Shown: positions 1-9,016 of the stretch, in pieces
Layout: every line of letters starts with the position of its first letter
Position numbering within the stretch: the first letter of the stretch is position 1
From: Actinomycetaceae bacterium
GTDB lineage: Bacteria > Actinomycetota > Actinomycetes > Actinomycetales > Actinomycetaceae
Reading direction: 5' to 3'
Length of the DNA stretch: 64,000 bases
Assembly: GCA_030527545.1 (NCBI GenBank)
Contig: JAUNAP010000001.1
Span: 309,641 to 373,640 of the forward strand
Notes under the pieces: generated by a model
What the model saw: the letters and a program-made list of their open reading frames with translations, nothing else
Database searches by the model: none
Told to the model about the DNA's origin: nothing
Position numbers and translations under genes: made by a program

Positions 1-2
1 TC

Positions 3-2627
3 GACTTGGATGGCAACGGAATCCAAGACGATGGTGAACCGGGACTCGAGGGAGCCCGCGTGCAGCTATTGCGCGGGGCAACGGCTGATCTCCCGGAGGA
101 CACGAGCTCGCCCGAATACGCGAAAATCGTCGTCGCTGAGGCCACGACGGATGCCGAGGGCGCTTATCGTTTCGACGCCGACCCGGCCTATCCGGGCGAT
201 GCGAACGGTGCCAATGCGGGCAAGCTTATGCCCGGGGCGTACACGGTCGTTGTGACACCTCCGACTCCTGAGGACGACGACTACGCCTACGGCGAGTCCT
301 CGGCTACGCCCTACCCGTACGGCTTCGTCGCGACGAAACGCTACGCGACCATCGATCCGAAGGCGAAGACGCACACCCTGGCGGATCTGCAGCGCGACTC
401 GGGCGGCAAATACGCCTGGAATAAGCAGTCGTATTCGGGCTACTTCGACGGTTCTCGCTACCAGGACTCCACCGTTGCTCGAGCGGGGGAGAAGGAAACG
501 TCGACGAGCGAGGCCTTCGATGCTTTGAGCGAGGAGATCGCCCAGACCAACGGTTACAACGACACCGTCGACTTTGGTTTCGTTCCCTCGCTTGATCCGC
601 AGGCCGAAACCTACCGAGTCTCGGGGAAGGTCTACGTGGCCGATGGTCAACCGAGCGCCGCGCCCGAGCCGCTTGCGCCGGAGGCCGAAATCGGGCTCCT
701 CCCCGGTATCCACGAGGGCAATATTCGCGGCGCCAAGCCCGCAAGTTGGGTGAGGGGGGCGAAGATCCGGCTCACCCCCAAGCCCGGAACGCTGGCCCAC
801 ACGAGCGAGGTCACCACGGACGCGGCCGGCAGGTTCACAACGAAGCTGCCCGAGGGCAGCTATAGCGTCGAACTGGTGTCGCTACCGAGTGGATACGAAC
901 GAATCGAAGGAGCCACGTACGCGGGTACGTTCGTCCTCGATGAAGACTCCGCCGCGAGCCTCGTCATCCCCGGTGAGACGTGGGTTAACTTCGGCGTGTC
1001 GAATGCGCCAAATCGCCTGGGGACGGTGGCGTTTGTCGACAGCAACGACAACGGCCAGCCAGACGAGGGGGAGGCACCCGTTGAGGGCGTCGGCGTATCG
1101 ATCACCCACATTGCCCGTACGCTGGCTGAGGCCCACACAGACAACACGGGTCTGGCAAGCCTGCAGTTCGCCAACACCTCGGGTGTTATCGCTACGAAGC
1201 TGACCGCGCAGGCTCCCGAAGGCCGCCAATTCAGCGCTGGCGCAGTAGATGCCTTAGGTGAGGGCGCGTGTGAACTGTCGGAGGACCAGCGCACCCTCAC
1301 GTGCGACATTTCCGCCGCAGACGGCGTCATCACGATGAACGCTACCCAGTCGCGTCTGGGAGCGGACGCGATGCTTCGCCTGCCGCTCGTGGCGACTGAG
1401 GAGGAGCAGCCAACGCCCGAGCCCTCGCCGGAGGAATCGACCGATCCCGAGGCGACCCCGGATCCTAACGAAACTCCTGCTCCCGACCCCGACCCCAGCG
1501 TGACGCCGCTCGATCCCGATGAAACTGTCGAGCCAGAACCGACACAGCCGCAGGATCCCACGCCGACACAGCCACAGGACCCGGACCCCATTGAGGCAGA
1601 AAAAGTCACAGGTTCGGTGGCCGTTTACCCCAGCCCGCACGTGCGCGGTGACGCCACGGTCTACCCGTCGCCGCACGCGAAGGGCAGCGCGAAGACCTAC
1701 CCGCCGGCCCACGCCGCTGGCAGAGCGCAGGTTTTTGCACCGCCGCACGCGGCTGGTAGTGCGCAGGCATTCGCGCCGGCACACGCGCGAGGAGAGGCAC
1801 GGGCCTATTCGCCAGCCACTGCAAGGGGTGAGGCTCGCGCGGCCGTCCCCATGCGCATCGCGGCCACGGAGGCGTCGCCGGCGTTGCCGGCCGTCCTCGC
1901 GCGCGCCCTCGACACCCGAGCGCTGAGCGCTAATGGCGAATACATCGTCGGAATCGCAGACCCGGGACTCCCCGAGCTGAACGGCTACGGCGACGACAGC
2001 CCCGCAGAGGGAATCATCATGCTCGACGCGCAGCCGCCGAGCGAAATCAGGCCCGCCGCGACGGGCGCGACGCCGACGCCGATCGCTCCGCCCACGCAGA
2101 ACGTCCCGGAGGCCTCGCCCAGCCCGAAACCTGCGAGGAAGGAGGCCGCCCAAGAGTCACAGCCACAGCCCCAGGCTCGTCCTTTGGCATCCGAGGCGCC
2201 TCGCGATCTCGTAGTGACACCCAAGGAGCGCACGGCAACCGACACCACCGAGCCTTCCACGGCACCGAGCACCCCGTCTGAGCCGACACCCTCCACGCGG
2301 GCGGACGCTTCGACGCGCGAGCCGGCCACAAGCCCATCCACGCCGAGCACTCGCGCGACGACGCCGGCGCCCACGCACTCCGAAGGGGCCGATATCTCCT
2401 CGCCGCGCCCCCAGGCACGCCTCATCGAACAGGCGCCAACACCGACGAAGGGTGGACCGCTAACAGGCGCTTGGCACGACACGAACGCTGGTGAGGCACC
2501 TGCGAGGGCGACAACGGCCTCGAGCGCGCCCCTCGCCCGAACAGGGGTCGCCGTGTGTGCGCTCGTAGCACTCGCAGGTACTTTCCTGGCGCTTGGCTAC
2601 GCCCTCAAGCGGATGCGGCGGGCGTGA
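3..2627 (+). CDS. Sortase-anchored surface protein with SdrD/Cna-B-like domains (5' partial)
   Basis: The open frame runs in from before the window, so the N-terminus is missing; the first visible codons already read DLDGNGIQDDGEPG, the calcium-binding-like opening of an SdrD B-like domain. A second such motif (DSNDNGQPDEGE) lies near residue 343, with beta-sandwich-like sequence between. A Pro/Glu/Asp/Thr-rich spacer (about residues 465-535) is followed by a 12-residue repeat block and a second Pro/Thr/Ser/Ala-rich stalk. The C-terminus is a cell-wall sorting signal: LARTG, a hydrophobic segment and the basic tail KRMRRA. LAxTG is the pentapeptide preferred by class E sortases of high-GC Gram-positives, so covalent attachment to peptidoglycan or a pilus-like polymer is likely. 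Adhesin or pilin is inference; no sortase gene is in the window. Confidence 0.85.
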   Translation, partial: DLDGNGIQDDGEPGLEGARVQLLRGATADLPEDTSSPEYAKIVVAEATTDAEGAYRFDADPAYPGDANGANAGKLMPGAYTVVVTPPTPEDDDYAYGESSATPYPYGFVATKRYATIDPKAKTHTLADLQRDSGGKYAWNKQSYSGYFDGSRYQDSTVARAGEKETSTSEAFDALSEEIAQTNGYNDTVDFGFVPSLDPQAETYRVSGKVYVADGQPSAAPEPLAPEAEIGLLPGIHEGNIRGAKPASWVRGAKIRLTPKPGTLAHTSEVTTDAAGRFTTKLPEGSYSVELVSLPSGYERIEGATYAGTFVLDEDSAASLVIPGETWVNFGVSNAPNRLGTVAFVDSNDNGQPDEGEAPVEGVGVSITHIARTLAEAHTDNTGLASLQFANTSGVIATKLTAQAPEGRQFSAGAVDALGEGACELSEDQRTLTCDISAADGVITMNATQSRLGADAMLRLPLVATEEEQPTPEPSPEESTDPEATPDPNETPAPDPDPSVTPLDPDETVEPEPTQPQDPTPTQPQDPDPIEAEKVTGSVAVYPSPHVRGDATVYPSPHAKGSAKTYPPAHAAGRAQVFAPPHAAGSAQAFAPAHARGEARAYSPATARGEARAAVPMRIAATEASPALPAVLARALDTRALSANGEYIVGIADPGLPELNGYGDDSPAEGIIMLDAQPPSEIRPAATGATPTPIAPPTQNVPEASPSPKPARKEAAQESQPQPQARPLASEAPRDLVVTPKERTATDTTEPSTAPSTPSEPTPSTRADASTREPATSPSTPSTRATTPAPTHSEGADISSPRPQARLIEQAPTPTKGGPLTGAWHDTNAGEAPARATTASSAPLARTGVAVCALVALAGTFLALGYALKRMRRA
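1611..1840 (+). repeat. In-frame 36-bp (12-residue) tandem repeat in the surface protein
   Basis: About six imperfect copies of a unit resembling A-x-x-Y/F-x-P-P/A-H-A-x-G-x. Examples are VYPSPHVRGDAT, VYPSPHAKGSAK, TYPPAHAAGRAQ, VFAPPHAAGSAQ, AFAPAHARGEAR and AYSPATARGEAR. The near-invariant positions are aromatic, Pro, His and Gly; the last copy loses the His. The block sits between two Pro-rich stalk segments. Confidence 0.85.
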
Positions 2628-2654
2628 GCGCCGCGTGCGTGGTTCAATGTCTGA

Positions 2655-3752
2655 GTGACCAGACGAGAACGCGTAAGGAACCGGCGTAATAGGCGTGTAT
2701 GGCTCGGCTATGCCCTTGTCGGCATAGGTTTGGTCTTCTTCTTGGCGCTCGGATGCCTCATCCCCATGCCCTACGTCATCGAGGGGCCGGGTCCTACCTT
2801 CGACGTTCTCGGTAGCTCCGGTAAGCAACGGATCATCTCGATCAAGGATGCGCCGACCTACCCCACGAAGGGCGAGCTGCGGATGGTCACGGTCTCCATG
2901 CGTGGCGGTCCCGGCTACCACGTGACCGGCTTCGAGGTGGCGTGGGCGATGCTGAGCGGCAAACATGCCGTCTATCCGGTATCGGAGATCTACCCCGACA
3001 ACGTCTCTGCCGAGGATGTCCGCAAGCAGGCGGACGCGCAGATGGAGGGCTCGCAAAAGAACGCCGAGGTCGCCGCCCTGGAGGAGCTCGGATATTCGGT
3101 TCCTGCACGATTGAAGGTCGTCGCCGTCGACGATGCCTCGCCCGTCAAAGACGCTATCAAGACCGGCGACGTCATCACCGGCTTGTCGATCAATGGTGAG
3201 AGCCAGGAGACCACCGACGCTGGCGTCCTCTTTCGTGCCCTCGAATCGGCTTCCCCTAGCGACGAGATTGTGCTGAGCGCGAACCGCGAAGGAAAGACCA
3301 TCACGGCGCGTGGGCACGGGAAGAAACGACCTGATGGTGAGGGGGTCATGCTCGGCCTCTACCTCGATCCGCAGGTGAGCATGCCGGTCGACATATCCGT
3401 GGGGCTTTCGGATGTCGGCGGTCCGAGCGCGGGCATGATGTTCGCCCTCGGCATGATTGACGAGCTTACTCCCGGGGCTCTTACCGGCGGGAAGGTGATA
3501 GCGGGGACGGGCGCCTTGTCAATGGGCGGGGGTGTCCAGATGATCTCCGGGGTTCCCCAGAAAATGGCGGGTGCTAAGCGCGACGGGGCGTCTTGGTTCC
3601 TGCTGCCTAGAGGAAACTGTGCCGAGGCGGCCGGGCACGTGCCCGAGGGTATGCGGGCCGTGCCCGTGACGACGCTCGAACAAGCGCGCGATGTCGTCGA
3701 GGCGATCGGGAAGGATGAGACAGAGAATCTGCCGACGTGTCCGCGCGGCTAG
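2655..3752 (+). CDS. Lon-like PDZ membrane protease (YlbL family)
   Basis: 365 residues with a GTG start. A basic N-terminus precedes one membrane segment (about residues 16-38), followed by an extracytoplasmic part, a PDZ-like region (about 150-220) and a C-terminal S16 (Lon-type) protease domain. The Ser-Lys dyad is visible as Ser258 in VGGPSAGMM and Lys303 in GVPQKMAGAK, 45 residues apart as in Lon. There is no AAA+ domain. The family is membrane-tethered and its PDZ part presumably recruits substrates. The gene begins 27 bases after the surface protein gene. It is followed convergently by PPA1309, a neighbourhood widely conserved in actinobacteria. Confidence 0.88.
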   Translation: MTRRERVRNRRNRRVWLGYALVGIGLVFFLALGCLIPMPYVIEGPGPTFDVLGSSGKQRIISIKDAPTYPTKGELRMVTVSMRGGPGYHVTGFEVAWAMLSGKHAVYPVSEIYPDNVSAEDVRKQADAQMEGSQKNAEVAALEELGYSVPARLKVVAVDDASPVKDAIKTGDVITGLSINGESQETTDAGVLFRALESASPSDEIVLSANREGKTITARGHGKKRPDGEGVMLGLYLDPQVSMPVDISVGLSDVGGPSAGMMFALGMIDELTPGALTGGKVIAGTGALSMGGGVQMISGVPQKMAGAKRDGASWFLLPRGNCAEAAGHVPEGMRAVPVTTLEQARDVVEAIGKDETENLPTCPRG

Positions 3753-4285
3753 GACAGCATGTAGGCGAGTGCCTCGGTGAGGTCGGGTACGAGATCCTCC
3801 CCGGTCATGACGAGATCATCGGAATCGTTATCGCGGGAGCGCAGGGCGCACCACATCTCGCCCGTGCGTAGACGTGCCGCCGTGATCCGCACGTCGCGGC
3901 GGTCGGGGTGGTTGCGTGCATAGACGGCGGCTTCCTCGGGGTCGTCCGGCAGCTCGGCTTCTGCTTCGGAGGGCAGGATCGTGCGTTCGATCGCCAACGC
4001 ACACCCGCTGACGGCTTCGCTGAAGGTAACGGTTTCGACGATGTCGCCAAGGTCACTCACGGCGAGATCGTCTTGGTAGACGGCCGTTAGATGATCGGGG
4101 GCATCGGCAAGGACGCGTCGCAGCTCGTCGGTGTCCTCACCGGCGAGGTCGGCTCCCGCTTCGACGAGATCGTGGGTGGGTACCAGGGCAAACAAGAGCG
4201 GTGGCCTGTCCCATCCGAGTTCGGCGGCGTGGGTGTCGATATCGCGCACGCAGGTGCGCAGGGCAGAGAGTCGACTCATGGCCAT
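3749..4285 (-). CDS. PPA1309 family protein
   Basis: A small acidic cytoplasmic protein of about 178 residues with the family signature GWDRPPLLFALVPT near the N-terminus and a conserved C-terminal MTGEDLVPDLTEALAYML. The frame is open to 4411, but that start would run into the divergent UPF0182 gene. The ATG at 4285, giving MAMSRLSALR, matches the usual family length and is preferred. Its last 4 bases overlap the end of the convergent protease gene. The molecular function of the family is unknown; the position between the Lon-like protease and UPF0182 is a standard actinobacterial arrangement. Confidence 0.82.
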   Translation of the reverse strand: MAMSRLSALRTCVRDIDTHAAELGWDRPPLLFALVPTHDLVEAGADLAGEDTDELRRVLADAPDHLTAVYQDDLAVSDLGDIVETVTFSEAVSGCALAIERTILPSEAEAELPDDPEEAAVYARNHPDRRDVRITAARLRTGEMWCALRSRDNDSDDLVMTGEDLVPDLTEALAYMLS

Positions 4286-4388
4286 ATCGTGCCAGAGGCG
4301 AACGGACGTGCGCCAGCCTAGGACAGCCTCGAGGCTGTGTGAGACACTAGACATTGGAAACAATTGACGCCAGCTGGCAGGGAGTAGC

Positions 4389-7300
4389 GTGAGTACGAAT
4401 CTTTTCGACATCTTCGGCGGTGCTGACGGATTTAAGGGACCGAGAGGACCGCAGGGGCCAAGACCCCCGCAGCGCCCGAATTATCAGTTCCAACGCCCCT
4501 CACTCGGGCCGCTGGGGATCACCGTCATCGTGCTCGGTGCCCTCGTCGCTCTCGTCGTGGTGGCTTCGCGGTTTGGCACGGAGATCTTGTGGTTTAACCA
4601 GATCGGTTACGCCCGGGTCTTCTGGACGCAGCTGGCGGCACTCGTCGGGCTGTTTCTCGTCGGTTTCCTCCTGGCCGTCGTTGTCCTCGCGCCTAATCTG
4701 CGCCTGGCCTGGTCACATCGACCACCGGTGGAAAAGGCGCCTCGCAGCGCCCGGGTCTACCGCGACATGGCTGAGCGCCATCACAAGCTCATGGCCTTCG
4801 GGTTGCCCGGAATCGTCGGTATTTTCGCGGGGCTGAGTCTCGCACCGAACTGGCGCAGTGTCCTCGTTGCGCTTAACGGCCATTCGTTTGGCAAGGCAGA
4901 TCCGCAGTATGGGATCGACATTTCTTTCTACACGTTCCAGCTGCCGATTATTGACCTGCTCGTCAGCTTCTTGTTGGGGCTGTGCGTGGTGACGATCGTA
5001 GGCGTCGGTCTCGTCGGTTATCTCGGCGGAGCGGTGTCGATCTCGCCGCTGCGGGTCTACCGTCCGCTGCGCATCCATCTGGGGATTCTTGCGGCGGTCG
5101 TGTCGCTGCTCATTGCTGCGCGCTACGTGCTCGACCGCTTCGTCATGCTCTACGAGGCTGGCCGACCGACCGACGGCGCCATGTACACGGCGGTTCACGC
5201 GCAGATGCCGGGCCGACTCATTATGGCTGTTATTGCGGTCCTCATTGCGGTGCTGTTCCTCGTCGCTGCCTTCCGCGGCTCCTGGTATCTGCCGGCGGCG
5301 GGCGTGGCAGTCATGGTTGTTTCGGGGCTCATCTTGGGCATGGCCTACCCGCTTGTCATCCAACGGTTCAAGGTCGTGCCGAATGAGCGCGATCTCGAAT
5401 CGCCCTACATTCAACGCAATATTGACGCGACGTATGCGGCCTATGGAATGGAAGACCTCGAATACGAGAACTATACGGCTCGCACGGATGCCACGGCCGG
5501 GCAGTTGCGTGAAGACTCGGTGACGACGTCGCAGATCCGGCTTCTGGATCCGGAGATCATTGCGCCGACGGTACGCCAAATGCAGCAGTCACGTCAGTAC
5601 TACACCTTCGCCGACCAGTTCTCTGTCGACCGCTACACACTCACCGACGCCGAAGGCAATGAGGAAAAGCGCGACACGGTTATTTCCGTGCGCGACATCA
5701 ACCTTTCGGCGCTGTCGCGCTCGCAGCGTAACTGGGTCAACGACCACACGGTGTACACCCACGGCTTCGGCGTGGTCGCTGCCTACGGTAACCATCTCAA
5801 CGCAGACGGCCTGCCTGACTATTGGGAACAGGGCATCCCCTCGCGAGGCGAGATGGGTGATTACGAAGAGCGCGTCTACTTCTCGCCTAACTCCCCGCAG
5901 TACTCGATCGTCGGTGCACCGAAGGGCGCGAAACCCCAGGAGCTCGACTATCCCGACGATACGCAAGAAGCCGGTCAGGTACGCACCACCTACGCAGGGG
6001 ACGGCGGGCCCTCGATCGGGAATTTCTTCTCCAAACTGCTGTATGCGGTGAAGTTCGGTTCGACCGATCTGTTCTTCTCCTCGCAGGTCAACGAGAAGTC
6101 TCAGATTCTCTACGACCGTGATCCTGCCTTGCGCGTGTCGAAGGTCGCGCCCTATCTCACCCTCGATAACAAGTCCTATCCGGCGGTCGTCGACATGGAC
6201 GGCGATCCGAAGACACGTAAGCGGCTCGTGTGGGTCATCGATGGGTACACGACATCGGACTCGTATCCCTACGCTCAGCACGTCAACCTCGACGATGCGA
6301 CGGCCGATTCGCGTACGGACAACCGCGAGCTATTCGCGCCCTCGAAGACGATCAACTACATGCGTAATTCGGTGAAAGCCGTTGTTGACGCCTACGACGG
6401 CTCCGTGACGCTCTACGAGTGGGACGACAAGGATCCCGTGCTCAAGACGTGGAAGTCGATCTATCCGGGCCAGGTGCGTCCGATGTCGGAGATCTCCGGC
6501 GATCTCATGAGTCACCTGCGTTACCCGGAGGACCTCTTTAAGGTTCAGCGCAGCTTGTTGACGACCTACCACGTCAAGGATGCTCCACAGTTCTACACCG
6601 GCGGCGACCAGTGGCGTCTCAGTGAGGATCCGACCGTGCGCAGCAGCGGGGGACAGGGCGGTGGGACCCAGCTGCAGGCGCCCTACTACCTGACCATGAA
6701 GATGCCGAGCCAAGAAACCGCGGAGTTCTCCTTGACTTCGGTCTTCGTCCCTGGCGGTGACGCGCAGTTCCGCCGGGCCCCGATGGCAGGCTTCCTCGCG
6801 GTCGATTCCGAGACCGGTAACGAGGCGGGTAAGGTGCGCGAAGGCTACGGCAAGTTGCGGATGATCGCCTTGCCTTCGTCAACGACCGTGCCTGGACCCG
6901 GTCAGGTACAAAACAACTTCAACTCCAACCGCACGGTGAACCTGGAGCTGAATCTCCAAGACCAGCAGGGCTCGGAGGTTACGCGAGGCAATCTGCTCAC
7001 CCTTCCCGTGGGTGGTGGTCTGCTCTACGTCCAGCCGGTCTATATCCAGTCCACCGGCGACACCTCCTACCCGCAGCTGCGTAACGTCCTCGTGGCTTTC
7101 GGCGACAAGATCGGGTTCGCTCCGACACTGGAGGAGGCCCTGGACCAGGTGTTCGAGGGCGATTCCGCGGCGCAGACCGCCCATTCGGGGGCTGCCACGG
7201 GCGGTGAGGGAGAAGCGACCGAGACCGCCCCGGCCGCGGACGCTCGCACGAAACTGTCACAGGCCTTGCAAAGTGCGGCCGATGCCATGAAGAAGTCCGA

Positions 7301-7421
7301 CGAGGCGCTCAAGGGCGGGGACTGGTCGGCCTATGGCGAGGCTCAGAAGCGCTTGCAAAAGGCCGTTGAGGACGCGCAGGCGGCGCAGGAGGAAATTGAC
7401 GCCGCCGCGGGTGCGCAATAG
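4389..7421 (+). CDS. UPF0182 family large membrane protein (COG1615)
   Basis: 1010 residues, the normal size of the family. A Gly/Pro/Gln-rich cytoplasmic N-terminus is followed by about seven membrane segments in the first 330 residues. Then comes a large extracytoplasmic domain with conserved stretches such as NERDLESPYIQRNIDATYAA and a C-terminal Ala/Glu/Gln-rich tail likely to form a coiled coil. The GTG start at 4389 follows a weak Shine-Dalgarno (CAGGGAG). The function is not established; membrane or cell-envelope location is clear from the sequence. Confidence 0.92.
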   Translation: MSTNLFDIFGGADGFKGPRGPQGPRPPQRPNYQFQRPSLGPLGITVIVLGALVALVVVASRFGTEILWFNQIGYARVFWTQLAALVGLFLVGFLLAVVVLAPNLRLAWSHRPPVEKAPRSARVYRDMAERHHKLMAFGLPGIVGIFAGLSLAPNWRSVLVALNGHSFGKADPQYGIDISFYTFQLPIIDLLVSFLLGLCVVTIVGVGLVGYLGGAVSISPLRVYRPLRIHLGILAAVVSLLIAARYVLDRFVMLYEAGRPTDGAMYTAVHAQMPGRLIMAVIAVLIAVLFLVAAFRGSWYLPAAGVAVMVVSGLILGMAYPLVIQRFKVVPNERDLESPYIQRNIDATYAAYGMEDLEYENYTARTDATAGQLREDSVTTSQIRLLDPEIIAPTVRQMQQSRQYYTFADQFSVDRYTLTDAEGNEEKRDTVISVRDINLSALSRSQRNWVNDHTVYTHGFGVVAAYGNHLNADGLPDYWEQGIPSRGEMGDYEERVYFSPNSPQYSIVGAPKGAKPQELDYPDDTQEAGQVRTTYAGDGGPSIGNFFSKLLYAVKFGSTDLFFSSQVNEKSQILYDRDPALRVSKVAPYLTLDNKSYPAVVDMDGDPKTRKRLVWVIDGYTTSDSYPYAQHVNLDDATADSRTDNRELFAPSKTINYMRNSVKAVVDAYDGSVTLYEWDDKDPVLKTWKSIYPGQVRPMSEISGDLMSHLRYPEDLFKVQRSLLTTYHVKDAPQFYTGGDQWRLSEDPTVRSSGGQGGGTQLQAPYYLTMKMPSQETAEFSLTSVFVPGGDAQFRRAPMAGFLAVDSETGNEAGKVREGYGKLRMIALPSSTTVPGPGQVQNNFNSNRTVNLELNLQDQQGSEVTRGNLLTLPVGGGLLYVQPVYIQSTGDTSYPQLRNVLVAFGDKIGFAPTLEEALDQVFEGDSAAQTAHSGAATGGEGEATETAPAADARTKLSQALQSAADAMKKSDEALKGGDWSAYGEAQKRLQKAVEDAQAAQEEIDAAAGAQ

Positions 7422-7435
7422 GACGGCGTTTCGAT

Positions 7436-7473
7436 CCGAGGGCCGGGTGAGCTTATGCTCGCCCGGCCCTCGG
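7436..7473. terminator. Bidirectional hairpin between convergent genes
   Basis: Arms of 17 bases (CCGAGGGCCGGGTGAGC and its complement with one G-T wobble) close a TTAT loop. There is no T-run on either side, so termination is inferred from position between convergent UPF0182 and response-regulator genes. The loop holds the stop codon of the response regulator and one arm encodes its last residues. Confidence 0.6.
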
Positions 7474-8157
7474 CGTTGAGGATAGGCCCGACGGTTGTGC
7501 GTAGGCGAGGTAGTACAAGATAGCGCGAACGCGGCGATTGTCCTGCGTGGGGTCGAGATTGAGTTTGGAGAAGATGTTGGACACGTGTTTAGACACGGCT
7601 GCGGCTGAGACGACGAGGTGGCGGGCAATGTCTGTATTGGACAGGCCCTGGGCCATCAGCTCGAGGACCTCGTTCTCTCGTTCGGTCAGGGAGGACAGGC
7701 CACTCGAGGTCGAGGATGCCAGCACCATGGTGACCTCGGGGTCGATAACGACTCCTCCGGCGGCAATGACGTCCATGGCATGGATGAAGTCGCTGATGCG
7801 CGAGACCCGGTCTTTGAGCAGGTAGCCGACCCCTGCACGACCGGTGGGCGTGGTCAGCGAGAGGAGGGTGGAGGCGTAGGCGGCCGAAACGTATTGGGAA
7901 AGGACGATGAGGCCGATAGCGGGGTGGGCCTTTCTGATCTCTTGTGCGGCGCGCAGCCCGTCGTCGCTCATCCCCGGAGGCATACGCACGTCGGTGATGA
8001 CAAGATCGACGTGCTCATCGGCACACAGCTCGTCGACGAGGCACACGAGCTCATGTGCCGAAGCCGCCTGGGCAAGGATCGTGTGCCCGCGACGGGTGAG
8101 GAGCCCGGCTAGTCCGTCGCGAATGAGGGCCGAATCGTCGGCGAGGATGATGTTCAT
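7453..8157 (-). CDS. NarL/LuxR-family response regulator
   Basis: 234 residues. The receiver domain has the acidic pocket ADD at residues 6-8, phospho-acceptor Asp56 in ITDVRMPP and the conserved Lys in LLKDR. The C-terminal LuxR-type helix-turn-helix contains LTERENEVLELMAQGLSNTD. It is translated after the kinase gene with a 4-base ATGA overlap, so the two form one operon. The operon is divergent from the ABC transporter at 9017, which is the likely target by analogy with LiaSR/DesKR-like systems that control adjacent exporters; the target is inference. Confidence 0.92.
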   Translation of the reverse strand: MNIILADDSALIRDGLAGLLTRRGHTILAQAASAHELVCLVDELCADEHVDLVITDVRMPPGMSDDGLRAAQEIRKAHPAIGLIVLSQYVSAAYASTLLSLTTPTGRAGVGYLLKDRVSRISDFIHAMDVIAAGGVVIDPEVTMVLASSTSSGLSSLTERENEVLELMAQGLSNTDIARHLVVSAAAVSKHVSNIFSKLNLDPTQDNRRVRAILYYLAYAQPSGLSSTPRAGRA

Positions 8158-8909
8158 GAGATCTTCTCCCGATTCTCGAGGCCGATGGTGCTTTCTCCGG
8201 GGTAGAGCAGGAGCGGGAGGGAAGCGAGAACGCGGGTGGGGCCCCCGGGCGGGGATGTGAGCTCGACGGATCCGCCAAAAGCTGCGAGCCGCTCACGCAT
8301 GCCCTCGAGGCCTCCTCCGGGCACGAACCTCGCGCCTCCTTCGCCCTCGTCGAGGACGGAGATATGCAGCTCGTCGCAGGCTGTGAGGACGACACTAACG
8401 GGAGAGTGGGGAGCGTACTTCGTGGCGTTAGTCAGCGCTTCCGAAACAAAAAAGTACGCGGCCGCAGCGACACCTTCGGGCAGGTTAGGCAGGGGCCGGG
8501 GGCAGTGTAGCGTGATGCAGCCAGGGAGCTTGGAGACCATGTCGCTTACGGCCGCTTGTAAACCGAGATCTGCGAGCGCATGCGGAGCGATACCGCGGAT
8601 CGTACGTCGAATATTGGCGATGCTCATATCGATGGCGGTTCGGGCCTGTTCGAGGACCTCAAGCATCGTGTCGTCGCCGCTTTCTTCTGCCAAACACCAG
8701 GCCTCTCCCAGCGCCATAGCGGCGACCGTGAGGTGTTGCTGGGCGCCGTCGTGCAGATCGCGTTCGATGCGTCGCCGCTCGATCTCGTAGGCGTCAACGA
8801 TGACGCGTCTGGAGCGGATCAGCTGGTTGACGAGCCCGCTCCATTCCTGCGTGGCCCCTGGATCGAGGCGGCGCGCGGTCCGCACCCGCAACTGGGATAG
8901 AGAAAGCAT
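8154..8909 (-). CDS. Soluble HisKA_3-type sensor histidine kinase
   Basis: 251 residues. The dimerisation/phospho-acceptor helix has His53 in ERDLHDGAQQHLT, and the HATPase_c domain has the N-box ALTNATKYA and a Gly-rich GGGLEGMRERL. No membrane segment and no recognisable sensor domain are present, unlike typical family members with 4-6 N-terminal helices, so the signal must come from a partner or the cytoplasm. TACAAT lies exactly 6 bases before the ATG, suggesting a leaderless message. The cognate regulator overlaps at the 3' end. Confidence 0.9.
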   Translation of the reverse strand: MLSLSQLRVRTARRLDPGATQEWSGLVNQLIRSRRVIVDAYEIERRRIERDLHDGAQQHLTVAAMALGEAWCLAEESGDDTMLEVLEQARTAIDMSIANIRRTIRGIAPHALADLGLQAAVSDMVSKLPGCITLHCPRPLPNLPEGVAAAAYFFVSEALTNATKYAPHSPVSVVLTACDELHISVLDEGEGGARFVPGGGLEGMRERLAAFGGSVELTSPPGGPTRVLASLPLLLYPGESTIGLENREKIS

Positions 8910-8915
8910 AGTGCC

Positions 8916-8921
8916 ATTGTA
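8916..8921 (-). promoter_or_regulatory. -10 hexamer of a probable leaderless promoter (histidine kinase)
   Basis: On the minus strand TACAAT is followed by 6 bases (GGCACT) and then the ATG at 8909; no Shine-Dalgarno is present. Confidence 0.6.
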
Positions 8922-9016
8922 GGAAGGGCCCGGTGCCGGCGCGGTAGAGCTAGCTCTACCACAGGTCTAGCGCAGGCACTGTGGTGCTTCGTTTCTGCTC
9001 GTGGGGTAATGGATCC

